Below, in pieces: positions 1 through 5,404 of a stretch of DNA of 9,521 nucleotides. Origin of the DNA: Helicobacter sp. (GTDB taxonomy: Bacteria > Campylobacterota > Campylobacteria > Campylobacterales > Helicobacteraceae); NCBI GenBank assembly GCA_029257755.1, contig JARIAP010000019.1, positions 1 through 9,521 of the forward strand, given 5' to 3'. Position numbers and translations under genes: made by a program. Each line of letters starts with the position of its first letter. Positions within the stretch are counted from its first letter, which is position 1. Below the pieces are notes generated by a model. It did not search any database and was not told where the DNA came from. It saw only the letters and a list, made by a program, of their open reading frames with translations.

Positions 1-402
1 AGCAGATCTCAATATGGCATAAACAATAATATTCCAAATGGTAATGGTATAGCTATGGAACCAAAATTTGATGATAATATGGAAGAAATATTTTATCGTC
101 AAATAGAAGATGATTCATTTTTTATGGTTGGTGACAATAGAGATAATAGCGAAGATTCTAGGTTTTGGGGTGTTGTAGATTATAGTAGAATTGTTGGGAA
201 ACCTTGGTTTACATATTTTAGCATTACATTAACAGATAGTATAGAATCAGATGCACAAGAAGATATTAATAGATATAAAGTGCGTTGGCAAAGAATGTTT
301 AAAAGTGTGGATACATTACAAAAAGAGGCTAAGTCATTTGATGGAGAATGTAGAGTTTATGAAAATATTAGTTGTCAAAGTATAATTACTTTTTCTCTAT
401 AA
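1..402 (+). CDS. lepB: Signal peptidase I, C-terminal part (5' end outside window)
   Basis: Signal peptidase I cleaves signal peptides from exported proteins at the outer face of the inner membrane. The reading frame is open from base 1, so the gene is cut by the window edge and the ATG at base 55 is an internal methionine. The diagnostic conserved box GDNRDNSEDSRFWG lies at bases 130-171, followed by the IVGKPWFTYFS stretch typical of the last beta strands of the family. The N-terminal membrane anchor and the catalytic Ser and Lys would lie upstream and cannot be checked. The C-terminal tail after WQRMFKSV adds about 30 residues rich in charged and Ser residues. The downstream neighbours (M50-like gene, rpiB, apt) match the lepB neighbourhood I recall in H. 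pylori. Identity is certain from the box; completeness is unknown. Confidence 0.95.
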   Translation, partial: SRSQYGINNNIPNGNGIAMEPKFDDNMEEIFYRQIEDDSFFMVGDNRDNSEDSRFWGVVDYSRIVGKPWFTYFSITLTDSIESDAQEDINRYKVRWQRMFKSVDTLQKEAKSFDGECRVYENISCQSIITFSL

Positions 403-447
403 TAAAACTTAGATTCTATTGGTTATGTATAATTATAAAGGGTATAT

Positions 448-1116
448 ATGGAAGATATAAGCGTGATTGAAGCCATACTTATGATTTGCTTTTATATTAT
501 ATCTATATTGTTTTCTGCTATTGGTAGGGAAATTCTGTTTGGATTAATGGCATTGAAATATGGAGACGAAACACCTAAAAAATCTAATAGAATAACATTA
601 AATCCATTAAAACATATAGATATATTTGGTATTATTATTATACCTTTAACATTAATTTTAATTGGTGCTAATTTCATGTTTGGATACGCAAAACCAATGC
701 CTGTTAATTTTGATAATATAGAAAAATCAACCGGCATTAAGGGTTGTTTGTATGTTTCTTTGTCTGGAACATTCTTTAACTTTCTTGTAGCACTAAGTGT
801 TGTTTCTATATTAAAATTAGGATTACAATATAAATTTATAGATTATTATGGCTTATTAATGAACTTTTTACTAATAATGTTACAGGTAAATATATTATTA
901 GCTATTTTTAATTTATTACCAATACCACCATTAAGTGGTGCATTAATTTTAGCTTACTTAGGATTATATTTTAATGTTACAATATTTGCTAGATGGTATA
1001 ATAATCTTGAAAAATATGGTATTATACTAATTATTTTAATTTTATTATTACCTCCAACACGAGAAATAATATTGTGGGTGATACAAAGTATTTTTGTATT
1101 TTTTCTAAAACTATAA
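448..1116 (+). CDS. Site-2 protease (M50) family membrane protein, catalytic motifs apparently lost
   Basis: This is a 222-residue multi-pass inner-membrane protein with hydrophobic segments near residues 8-25, 58-78, 98-122, 133-157 and 185-218. Its framework is that of short bacterial M50 proteases: LKYGD followed by RITLNPLKHID (residues 36-58), FGYAKPMPVN (78-87) and NLLPIPPLSG (155-164). Active members carry HExxH just before the LKYGD segment and Asp in NLLPIPPLDG. Here the first reads REILF (27-31), with both His replaced and Glu28 kept, and the Asp is Ser163. Zinc-dependent proteolysis is therefore unlikely, and the protein may be a pseudoprotease or membrane chaperone. The start has an AAAGGG sequence upstream at the usual distance. 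It lies between lepB and rpiB, as does the HP0575 family member in H. pylori. The fold assignment is firm; the function is inferred. Confidence 0.85.
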   Translation: MEDISVIEAILMICFYIISILFSAIGREILFGLMALKYGDETPKKSNRITLNPLKHIDIFGIIIIPLTLILIGANFMFGYAKPMPVNFDNIEKSTGIKGCLYVSLSGTFFNFLVALSVVSILKLGLQYKFIDYYGLLMNFLLIMLQVNILLAIFNLLPIPPLSGALILAYLGLYFNVTIFARWYNNLEKYGIILIILILLLPPTREIILWVIQSIFVFFLKL

Positions 1117-1133
1117 TATTTTAAGGAATAAAA

Positions 1134-1577
1134 ATGTTATATATATCAAATGATCATGCTGGTATAAAATTAAAACAGGTTGTTATAAAGTATTGCAAAC
1201 AACATGAAATACCATTTAAGGATTTAGGTGTAAATGTTAATGAAAGTGTTGATTATCCCGATATGGCGAAACCTTTATGTGAAGAAGTTATAAAAGATTC
1301 TAATAATATAGGAATCTTAATATGTGGCAGTGGTATTGGAATGAGTATTGCTGCAAATAGATATAGCAATATACGAGCTGCATTATGTGTTGATCCATAT
1401 ATGGCTACTGTTGCACGAAAACATAATAATGCTAATATCTTGTGTTTAGGTGAAAGAGTTATAGGAATTGGACTAACAGAGGCTATTGTAGCTGCTTTTT
1501 TAAATGAAAAATTTGAAGGTGGGCGACATTCTATAAGAATAGATAAGCTCACAATTTCTAAGGATTCTAAGGAGTAA
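1134..1577 (+). CDS. rpiB: Ribose-5-phosphate isomerase B
   Basis: RpiB interconverts ribose 5-phosphate and ribulose 5-phosphate in the non-oxidative pentose phosphate pathway in the cytoplasm. The 147-residue length is normal for the RpiB/LacAB family. Visible family signatures are SNDHAG (residues 5-10, with Asp7 and His8), DYPDMA (40-45), GILICGSGIGMSIAANR (60-76, containing the catalytic-type Cys64), RKHNNANILCLGER (95-108, with His97) and a short C-terminal tail. No key residue is missing. A clear AAGGA lies 7 bases before the ATG. The gene follows the M50-like gene by 17 bp, and its last codons hold the ribosome-binding site of the next gene, so it is co-transcribed. In older H. pylori annotation this family was sometimes labelled as a galactoside enzyme (LacA/LacB); RpiB fits better in an organism without tagatose metabolism. 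Confidence 0.95.
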   Translation: MLYISNDHAGIKLKQVVIKYCKQHEIPFKDLGVNVNESVDYPDMAKPLCEEVIKDSNNIGILICGSGIGMSIAANRYSNIRAALCVDPYMATVARKHNNANILCLGERVIGIGLTEAIVAAFLNEKFEGGRHSIRIDKLTISKDSKE

Positions 1578-1579
1578 AT

Positions 1580-1918
1580 ATGAGTGATGTTGTAACTTGG
1601 TTTGCTTTAACTATTTTTATTCTTTTTGTATTATTTATGATTGTAAGTGCATTTTATTATAAAAGTATTGCACAAAAAGAAAGAAAAGAATCTTCTCACA
1701 TGCGTTATACTCTTGTAGAAACTGAAGTGTTAATACAAAAACATCAATTATCATTGCAAAGAGCATTAGGCAATATAGATATTTTAACTAAAGAACTTAA
1801 TTCATTAAAAAGTGAAGTTAAAACATTAAAACAAAGAAATTCTCAATATCGCATAGAAACAGATAATTATAAAAGTAGAATCAAGGATTTAGAACAAAAA
1901 ATAGAAGCATTATTATAA
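1580..1918 (+). CDS. Small membrane-anchored coiled-coil protein of unknown function
   Basis: I do not recognise a named family for this 112-residue protein. One hydrophobic segment at about residues 5-27 can serve as an uncleaved N-terminal anchor. The rest (about 35-112) is charged, rich in Lys, Glu, Gln and Leu, and shows heptad-like spacing of Leu and Ile typical of a long coiled coil, probably on the cytoplasmic side because positive charges follow the anchor. The ATG is 2 bp after the rpiB stop, and an AAGGAG lies inside the rpiB end, so the two are translationally linked. A gene of similar size sits between rpiB and apt in H. pylori (HP0573 as I recall). The topology resembles FtsB/FtsL-like or YtxH-like small anchors, but nothing specific supports either. 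Confidence 0.85.
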   Translation: MSDVVTWFALTIFILFVLFMIVSAFYYKSIAQKERKESSHMRYTLVETEVLIQKHQLSLQRALGNIDILTKELNSLKSEVKTLKQRNSQYRIETDNYKSRIKDLEQKIEALL

Positions 1919-1944
1919 GTTACCCTACAATAGGAGTATATGTT

Positions 1945-2640
1945 ATGTTTTTTAAATTAAATTTTTCTAAAGGTATGAGTGTGTTGAAAAAAAAAGATAA
2001 AGATGAATTAGATAAACCAATTAATTCATTTAGCAATGAGGATTTATTGCTTGATGATTCTAGTCATACAGATGTTAAAATGGCAAAACATAAGCCTACA
2101 TTGCGTGAAGAAATTGAAAATTCAATTACAAATGTAGCAGATTTTCCTAAAAAAGGCATTTTATTTAAAGATATTACAACATTTTTACAAAATGGAAAAT
2201 TGTTTAATGAATATATACAAATGCTTGCACATCGCTATCAAGCATATAAAGTAGAATATGTAGTTGGAATTGAAGCAAGAGGTTTTATGATTGGCTCTGC
2301 TTTGGCATTTGCATTAAATGCTGGTTTTGTTCCTATTAGAAAAAAAGGTAAGTTACCCGGGAAAGTTATATCTCAAAGCTATTCTCTTGAATATGGAAAA
2401 GATTCTATTGAAATTAAAGAAGATGCTTTTTCTGGTTTAAAGGGTGTTAATGTTATTTTAATTGATGATTTAATTGCTACTGGTGGCACAGCAAATGCTG
2501 CTTTAAAATTAATAAAAAGATTGGAAGCTAAATGTATAGAGTTTTCCTGTTTGATTAATTTAATAGAATTTTCAGGAGAAAAAGATAGGCAGGAGATAGA
2601 TAAAAATACTCATGTATTTTCTTTGATAGATGTAGAGTAG
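1945..2640 (+). CDS. apt: Adenine phosphoribosyltransferase with extended N-terminus
   Basis: Apt makes AMP from adenine and PRPP in cytoplasmic purine salvage. The core begins near residue 52 (LREEIENSI) and contains FPKKGILFKDITTFL (67-81), GIEARGFMIGSALA (108-121), the RKKGKLPG substrate loop (132-139) and the PRPP-binding motif VILIDDLIATGGTA (170-183). Typical Apt proteins have 170-185 residues; this one has 231 because about 50 residues precede the core, rich in Lys, Asp and Ser and without a hydrophobic segment. The start at 1945 is preferred because AGGAG ends 7 bases upstream. The internal Met46, where a normal-length protein would begin, has no visible ribosome-binding site. An A9 run at 1987-1995 lies in the extension. 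The gene is last in the lepB operon. Function is secure; the role of the extension is unknown. Confidence 0.95.
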   Translation: MFFKLNFSKGMSVLKKKDKDELDKPINSFSNEDLLLDDSSHTDVKMAKHKPTLREEIENSITNVADFPKKGILFKDITTFLQNGKLFNEYIQMLAHRYQAYKVEYVVGIEARGFMIGSALAFALNAGFVPIRKKGKLPGKVISQSYSLEYGKDSIEIKEDAFSGLKGVNVILIDDLIATGGTANAALKLIKRLEAKCIEFSCLINLIEFSGEKDRQEIDKNTHVFSLIDVE

Positions 2641-2683
2641 ATTTAAAATAACTATATAAATAAAAAGTAATTTCATATATTAT

Positions 2684-2715
2684 TTGGAATTATTTTTGTT
2701 TATATTGTTTATAAT
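2684..2715 (+). promoter_or_regulatory. Candidate flgI promoter: sigma-54-like element plus a TATAAT
   Basis: TTGGAA starts at 2684; its GG (2686-2687) is separated by exactly 10 bases from GT (2698-2699) in TTTGTTT. This is the -24/-12 layout of sigma-54 promoters, with T in place of the consensus C in the -12 GC. Start of transcription would be near 2711, about 40 bases before the flgI ATG. A separate TATAAT at 2710-2715 could act as a housekeeping -10. Rod and ring genes including flgI are sigma-54 dependent in Campylobacter, which favours the first reading, but the imperfect -12 leaves doubt. Confidence 0.45.
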
Positions 2716-2750
2716 AAAGGATTTATTATATTTAACTAAAGGATTTGTAA

Positions 2751-3824
2751 ATGAAATATTTAATATTTTTACATAAAACACCAACAAAATATACAAAGAT
2801 TTTATATAAAATATTTTTTATAAGTCTAATTTTATCTATATTTAATGTGATGTTTGCAGAAAAAATTGGTGACTTAAGCAATATAGCAGGTGTTAGAGAC
2901 AACCAACTTATGGGTTATGGTATAGTTATAGGTTTAAATGGAACAGGTGATAAAGGTGGATCTAAATTCACTGCTCAATCAATGGCAAACATGTTAGAAA
3001 CTATGAATGTTAAAGTTACTTCAGATGATATAAAATCAAAAAATGTCGCAGCTGTAATGGTTACTGCATCATTACCACCATTTGCTAGACAAGGGGATAA
3101 AATAGATATTAAAATATCAAGTATAGGTGATGCTAAATCCCTTCAAGGAGGAACTCTTGTTATGACGCCACTTAATGCAGTTGATGGGCAAATATATGCT
3201 GTGGCACAAGGTGCAATTAGTGTTGGAAAGGGAGATAGTCTTGTTAGCGGGACTATCAATGGTGGTGCTACAATAGAAAAAGAAGTTATATATAACCTTG
3301 CAAATCAAAATAGCACTACACTTAGTTTAAAAAAATCAGATTTTCAAAATGCTATAAAAGTTCAAAATAGAATTAATCAAGTTTTTGGAGATAATTCTGC
3401 ACAAGCAATAGATTCAAGGACAATAAAAATTAATAAACCAGAAAATCTTAGTATGATTGAGTTTTTAGCGTTAGTGCAAGAAATAGATGTGCAATACTCT
3501 GCTAGAGAAAAAATTGTGATTGATGAGAAATCAGGCACAATAGTATCAGGATTAGGTATAAGTGTCCAACCAATAGTTTTAACTCATGGTGATTTAACCT
3601 TAAAAATTACAAATGATTTAGATACAAATAAGGATAGCATTTCAGTAGATTCTATGACACTTGATCCAAAAACAAATACTCTTAGTAGTAATGGTAAAAA
3701 ACCAACAGTTGCTGGTGTTGTACGCGCATTACAAAGGCTTGGTGCTAGTCCGCAAAGTGTAATATCAATTCTTGAAACTATGAAAAGAAGCGGTGCTATT
3801 GCAGCAGATATTGAAGTTTTATAA
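2751..3824 (+). CDS. flgI: Flagellar P-ring protein FlgI
   Basis: FlgI forms the periplasmic P-ring around the flagellar rod in the peptidoglycan layer. The 357-residue product starts with a cleavable signal peptide: a charged region, a hydrophobic core at about residues 20-35, and a likely cut after NVMFA (Ala36). The mature protein begins with EKIGDLSNIAGVRDNQL and continues with the family stretches YGIVIGLNGTGDKGG, VMVTASLPPFARQGDKID and GGTLVMTPLNAVDGQIYAVA. The C-terminal motif RALQRLGASPQSVISIL, then MKRSGAIAADIEVL, closes the protein as in other FlgI. The signal peptide is longer than usual because of a basic N-terminal stretch. The start has AAAGGA upstream at 9 bases. FlgI needs the FlgA chaperone and the L-ring protein FlgH, neither of which is in this window. 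Identification is unambiguous. Confidence 0.97.
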   Translation: MKYLIFLHKTPTKYTKILYKIFFISLILSIFNVMFAEKIGDLSNIAGVRDNQLMGYGIVIGLNGTGDKGGSKFTAQSMANMLETMNVKVTSDDIKSKNVAAVMVTASLPPFARQGDKIDIKISSIGDAKSLQGGTLVMTPLNAVDGQIYAVAQGAISVGKGDSLVSGTINGGATIEKEVIYNLANQNSTTLSLKKSDFQNAIKVQNRINQVFGDNSAQAIDSRTIKINKPENLSMIEFLALVQEIDVQYSAREKIVIDEKSGTIVSGLGISVQPIVLTHGDLTLKITNDLDTNKDSISVDSMTLDPKTNTLSSNGKKPTVAGVVRALQRLGASPQSVISILETMKRSGAIAADIEVL

Positions 3825-3838
3825 AATTATAGATATTA

Positions 3839-4912
3839 ATGTATAAAGTAAATTATTTTTCCATACAAGATTCATATAGAACAGCAGCACCAACAACGCA
3901 ACATAAAAATAGAGTTATTTTTTGCAATGAAAATAAAGATGCTATGCTACCACCAAAAATAAAAATAAAAGATATATTGAAATATTATAAGTTTTATCCA
4001 AAAAATTCTAAACCACAAAACAATATACCATATATAAATTCTAATTTAAAAGCAATACAAGAAAAACTTTGTATATCTTGGCTTGGGCATTCTTCATTAT
4101 TTTTCTCATATAAAGATATTACGATCCTTATAGATCCACTTTTTACTATGTATGCTTCTCCTATATATTTTATAAATAAAGCCTTTAAACAGACTAAATG
4201 TTACAAAGAAAATGATTTTCCAAATATATTTGCAATTATTATTACACACTCTCATTTTGATCATTTAGATAAAAATAGTGTTATGGCAATTAATTATAAA
4301 ACAAAGTATTTTATATGTCCTCTTAAAGTTGGAAAATACCTACAAAAATGGGGAATAAAGCCTGAAAAGATAATAGAACTTGATTGGTGGAATGGTATCA
4401 AATTTAGTAATGAAATAATAAAAAAAGATTCTATATCAACAGATACTATACTTAAAATTACAGCTACTCCAGCACAACATAATTCAGGTCGCACAAATAA
4501 AATCAATACAACATTATGGGCTAGTTTTGTATTGGAATTTTATAAACCTACATATAAAAAAATATTTATAAGTGGAGATGGTGGATATTATAGGCATTTT
4601 AGTTTAATAGGAGAAACTTTTGGTGGATTTGATTTGGCATGTTTAGAGAGTGGGCAATATAATGAAGCATGGAAGTTTTCACATTCATTTCCACATGAAA
4701 TATTAAGAGAAGCAAAAGACTTAAAAACAAAAATGGTTTTACCAATACATTGGGGAAGATTTTTAGCTGGTAGTCATGGATGGAATGAAGTTGTAAAATA
4801 TTTATATAGGGAATTTAAAAGTATTGAAATGCCATTTGTTATACCAAAAATTGGTCAAATATATTATATTGGGGAAGAAATAATAAATGATATTTGGTGG
4901 GATTTTGAATAA
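3839..4912 (+). CDS. MBL-fold metal-dependent hydrolase (NAPE-PLD/UlaG-like)
   Basis: This 357-residue protein belongs to the metallo-beta-lactamase superfamily, in the branch that includes mammalian NAPE-phospholipase D and UlaG-type hydrolases. The catalytic domain starts near residue 78 with ISWLGHSSLFF and IDPLF (98-102). It shows every expected metal ligand: THSHFDHLD (136-144, His137, His139, Asp141, His142), His214 in TPAQHNSGR, Asp247 in ISGDGGYY and His304 in LPIHWGRF. It should bind two metal ions and be catalytically competent; there is no signal peptide, so it is cytoplasmic or membrane-associated. The N-terminal 75 residues are polar and unassigned. The substrate is unknown: a phospholipid-type phosphodiester is possible by family but not shown. 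The gene begins 14 bp after flgI with no clear ribosome-binding site, so the start is less certain and translation may be coupled to flgI. Confidence 0.88.
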   Translation: MYKVNYFSIQDSYRTAAPTTQHKNRVIFCNENKDAMLPPKIKIKDILKYYKFYPKNSKPQNNIPYINSNLKAIQEKLCISWLGHSSLFFSYKDITILIDPLFTMYASPIYFINKAFKQTKCYKENDFPNIFAIIITHSHFDHLDKNSVMAINYKTKYFICPLKVGKYLQKWGIKPEKIIELDWWNGIKFSNEIIKKDSISTDTILKITATPAQHNSGRTNKINTTLWASFVLEFYKPTYKKIFISGDGGYYRHFSLIGETFGGFDLACLESGQYNEAWKFSHSFPHEILREAKDLKTKMVLPIHWGRFLAGSHGWNEVVKYLYREFKSIEMPFVIPKIGQIYYIGEEIINDIWWDFE

Positions 4913-4945
4913 AATATATAATAATATTTAACTAAATATTTTTTA

Positions 4946-4973
4946 GGTTATCTTGAGCATTGCTCAAAAAACC
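4946..4973. other. Inverted repeat between the MBL gene and the small RNA gene
   Basis: A perfect 7-bp inverted repeat (TTGAGCA at 4953-4959, TGCTCAA at 4961-4967) lies inside a second pair of complementary ends, GGTT and AACC. It sits about 35 bases past the stop of the plus-strand MBL gene and beyond the terminator of the convergent minus-strand RNA. Neither strand shows a T-run right after the stem, so it is not a standard intrinsic terminator. It could be a transcript-end stem trimmed from a longer RNA or a protein site. Confidence 0.4.
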
Positions 4974-5003
4974 AAAATCTTAAATAAAACAAAGGAGTAA
5001 AAT

Positions 5004-5156
5004 GAAAAACTAAGCCCCAAATAGGAGCTTTATAAAAGGAGTGGAGAGTAACAAAATCTTTGCTTGTGGGGGTGAGCAAAGACTCTGAAAGTTATGATGT
5101 AGGGAAATTGGAGGGGGTAACCTCATCATAACTAGCACTTCAAACTTTGAAGCACC
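5004..5156 (-). ncRNA. Predicted structured small RNA, about 150 nt, with C-rich loops
   Basis: The RNA is read from about 5156 down to about 5004. Hairpin 1 (5156-5134) starts at the predicted +1. Hairpin 2 (5132-5091) has a 9-bp perfect stem, extended by three pairs across a one-base bulge, and a loop containing CCCCCUCC. Hairpin 3 (5087-5052) has 13 continuous pairs and the loop CACCCCCACA. A CU-rich single-stranded linker (5051-5031) leads to the terminator hairpin (5030-5012). In hairpins 1, 3 and the terminator, six pairs are G-U on the minus strand but A-C mismatches on the plus strand, which points to minus-strand transcription. GC content is about 42% against about 13% just upstream. 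It does not show the hallmarks of tmRNA, RNase P, SRP or 6S RNA. No family name can be given; regulation by pairing is an inference. Confidence 0.75.
5005..5030 (-). terminator. Intrinsic terminator of the minus-strand RNA
   Basis: On the minus strand AAGCUCC (5030-5024) pairs with GGGGCUU (5018-5012) as a 7-bp stem with one U-G pair and a 5-base loop. It is followed by AG and a run of five U (5009-5005), then CAUUUU. On the plus strand the U-G pair becomes a C-A mismatch and no T-run follows, so it works in one direction only. Confidence 0.75.
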
Positions 5157-5162
5157 GATAAA

Positions 5163-5191
5163 ATTATATCTAAAAATTATACCATTGTCAA
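5163..5191 (-). promoter_or_regulatory. Consensus housekeeping promoter for the minus-strand RNA
   Basis: Reading the minus strand, TTGACA (5191-5186) is followed after exactly 17 bases by TATAAT (5168-5163). Both hexamers match the sigma-70 consensus fully, which is unusual in Campylobacterota, where most promoters lack a -35 element and stable-RNA genes are the likeliest to keep one. Predicted +1 is near 5156, the first paired base of hairpin 1. A second TATAAT (5181-5176) lies inside the spacer, too close to the -35 to pair with it. Confidence 0.7.
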
Positions 5192-5192
5192 G

Positions 5193-5218
5193 AAAATGTA
5201 AAAAAAATATTACATTTT
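5193..5218. repeat. 9-bp inverted repeat upstream of the small-RNA promoter
   Basis: AAAATGTAA (5193-5201) and TTACATTTT (5210-5218) are perfect complements separated by 8 A/T bases. The repeat abuts the -35 box of the minus-strand promoter and lies 14 bases before a plus-strand TATAAT (5232-5237). Its position fits an operator shared by two divergent promoters, but the A/T-rich background makes chance possible. It is not followed by the features of a terminator. Confidence 0.4.
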
Positions 5219-5231
5219 GTTTATTTTTTTG

Positions 5232-5295
5232 TATAATTTTATTTAATTTGAAATTATATGTAGTGATTTAAGTAAAAAATATATAGTCGTATAAT
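5232..5295 (+). promoter_or_regulatory. Candidate promoters of the MMPL gene
   Basis: Two TATAAT hexamers read on the plus strand, at 5232-5237 (preceded by T-rich sequence ending in TTTTTTTG) and 5290-5295 (preceded by TTTAAGT and an A/T-rich spacer). Either would give a long leader to the GTG at 5405. The remainder of 5296-5404 is very A/T-rich with no other signal except the AAGGA before the start. Confidence 0.35.
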
Positions 5296-5404
5296 ATCAA
5301 ATTTAATATTAATTTAACATAAAATAATATGAAAATTTTGTTATTTTATTAATATCTTTTATATAAATAGAAATATATATCATACATAATATTAAGGATT
5401 TAAT

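Noticed and set aside
428..433. TATAAT just before the M50-like gene
   Set aside because: Transcription would start about 8 bases before the ATG and cut into the ribosome-binding site; common by chance in this A/T-rich DNA.
492..737. Minus-strand open frame opposite the M50-like gene
   Set aside because: It is antisense to well-conserved family motifs, has no ribosome-binding site and resembles no protein family.
1253..1552. Minus-strand open frame opposite rpiB
   Set aside because: Shadow of a strongly conserved gene; no start signal.
3117..3308. Minus-strand open frame inside flgI
   Set aside because: Lies within a conserved part of flgI with no independent support.
4294..4506. Minus-strand open frame inside the MBL-fold gene
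   Set aside because: Antisense shadow; the plus-strand frame carries the metal ligands.
4992..5013. Plus-strand AAGGAG followed by ATGAAAAACTAA, a three-codon frame resembling a leader peptide
   Set aside because: It is the reverse complement of the tail after the minus-strand terminator, no plus-strand promoter or downstream gene is near, and the pairing evidence favours the minus strand.
4981..5160. Small transposon or IS200/IS605-type end, because of clustered hairpins
   Set aside because: No terminal repeats or target duplication are visible, and the hairpins are fully explained by a promoter-to-terminator RNA gene.
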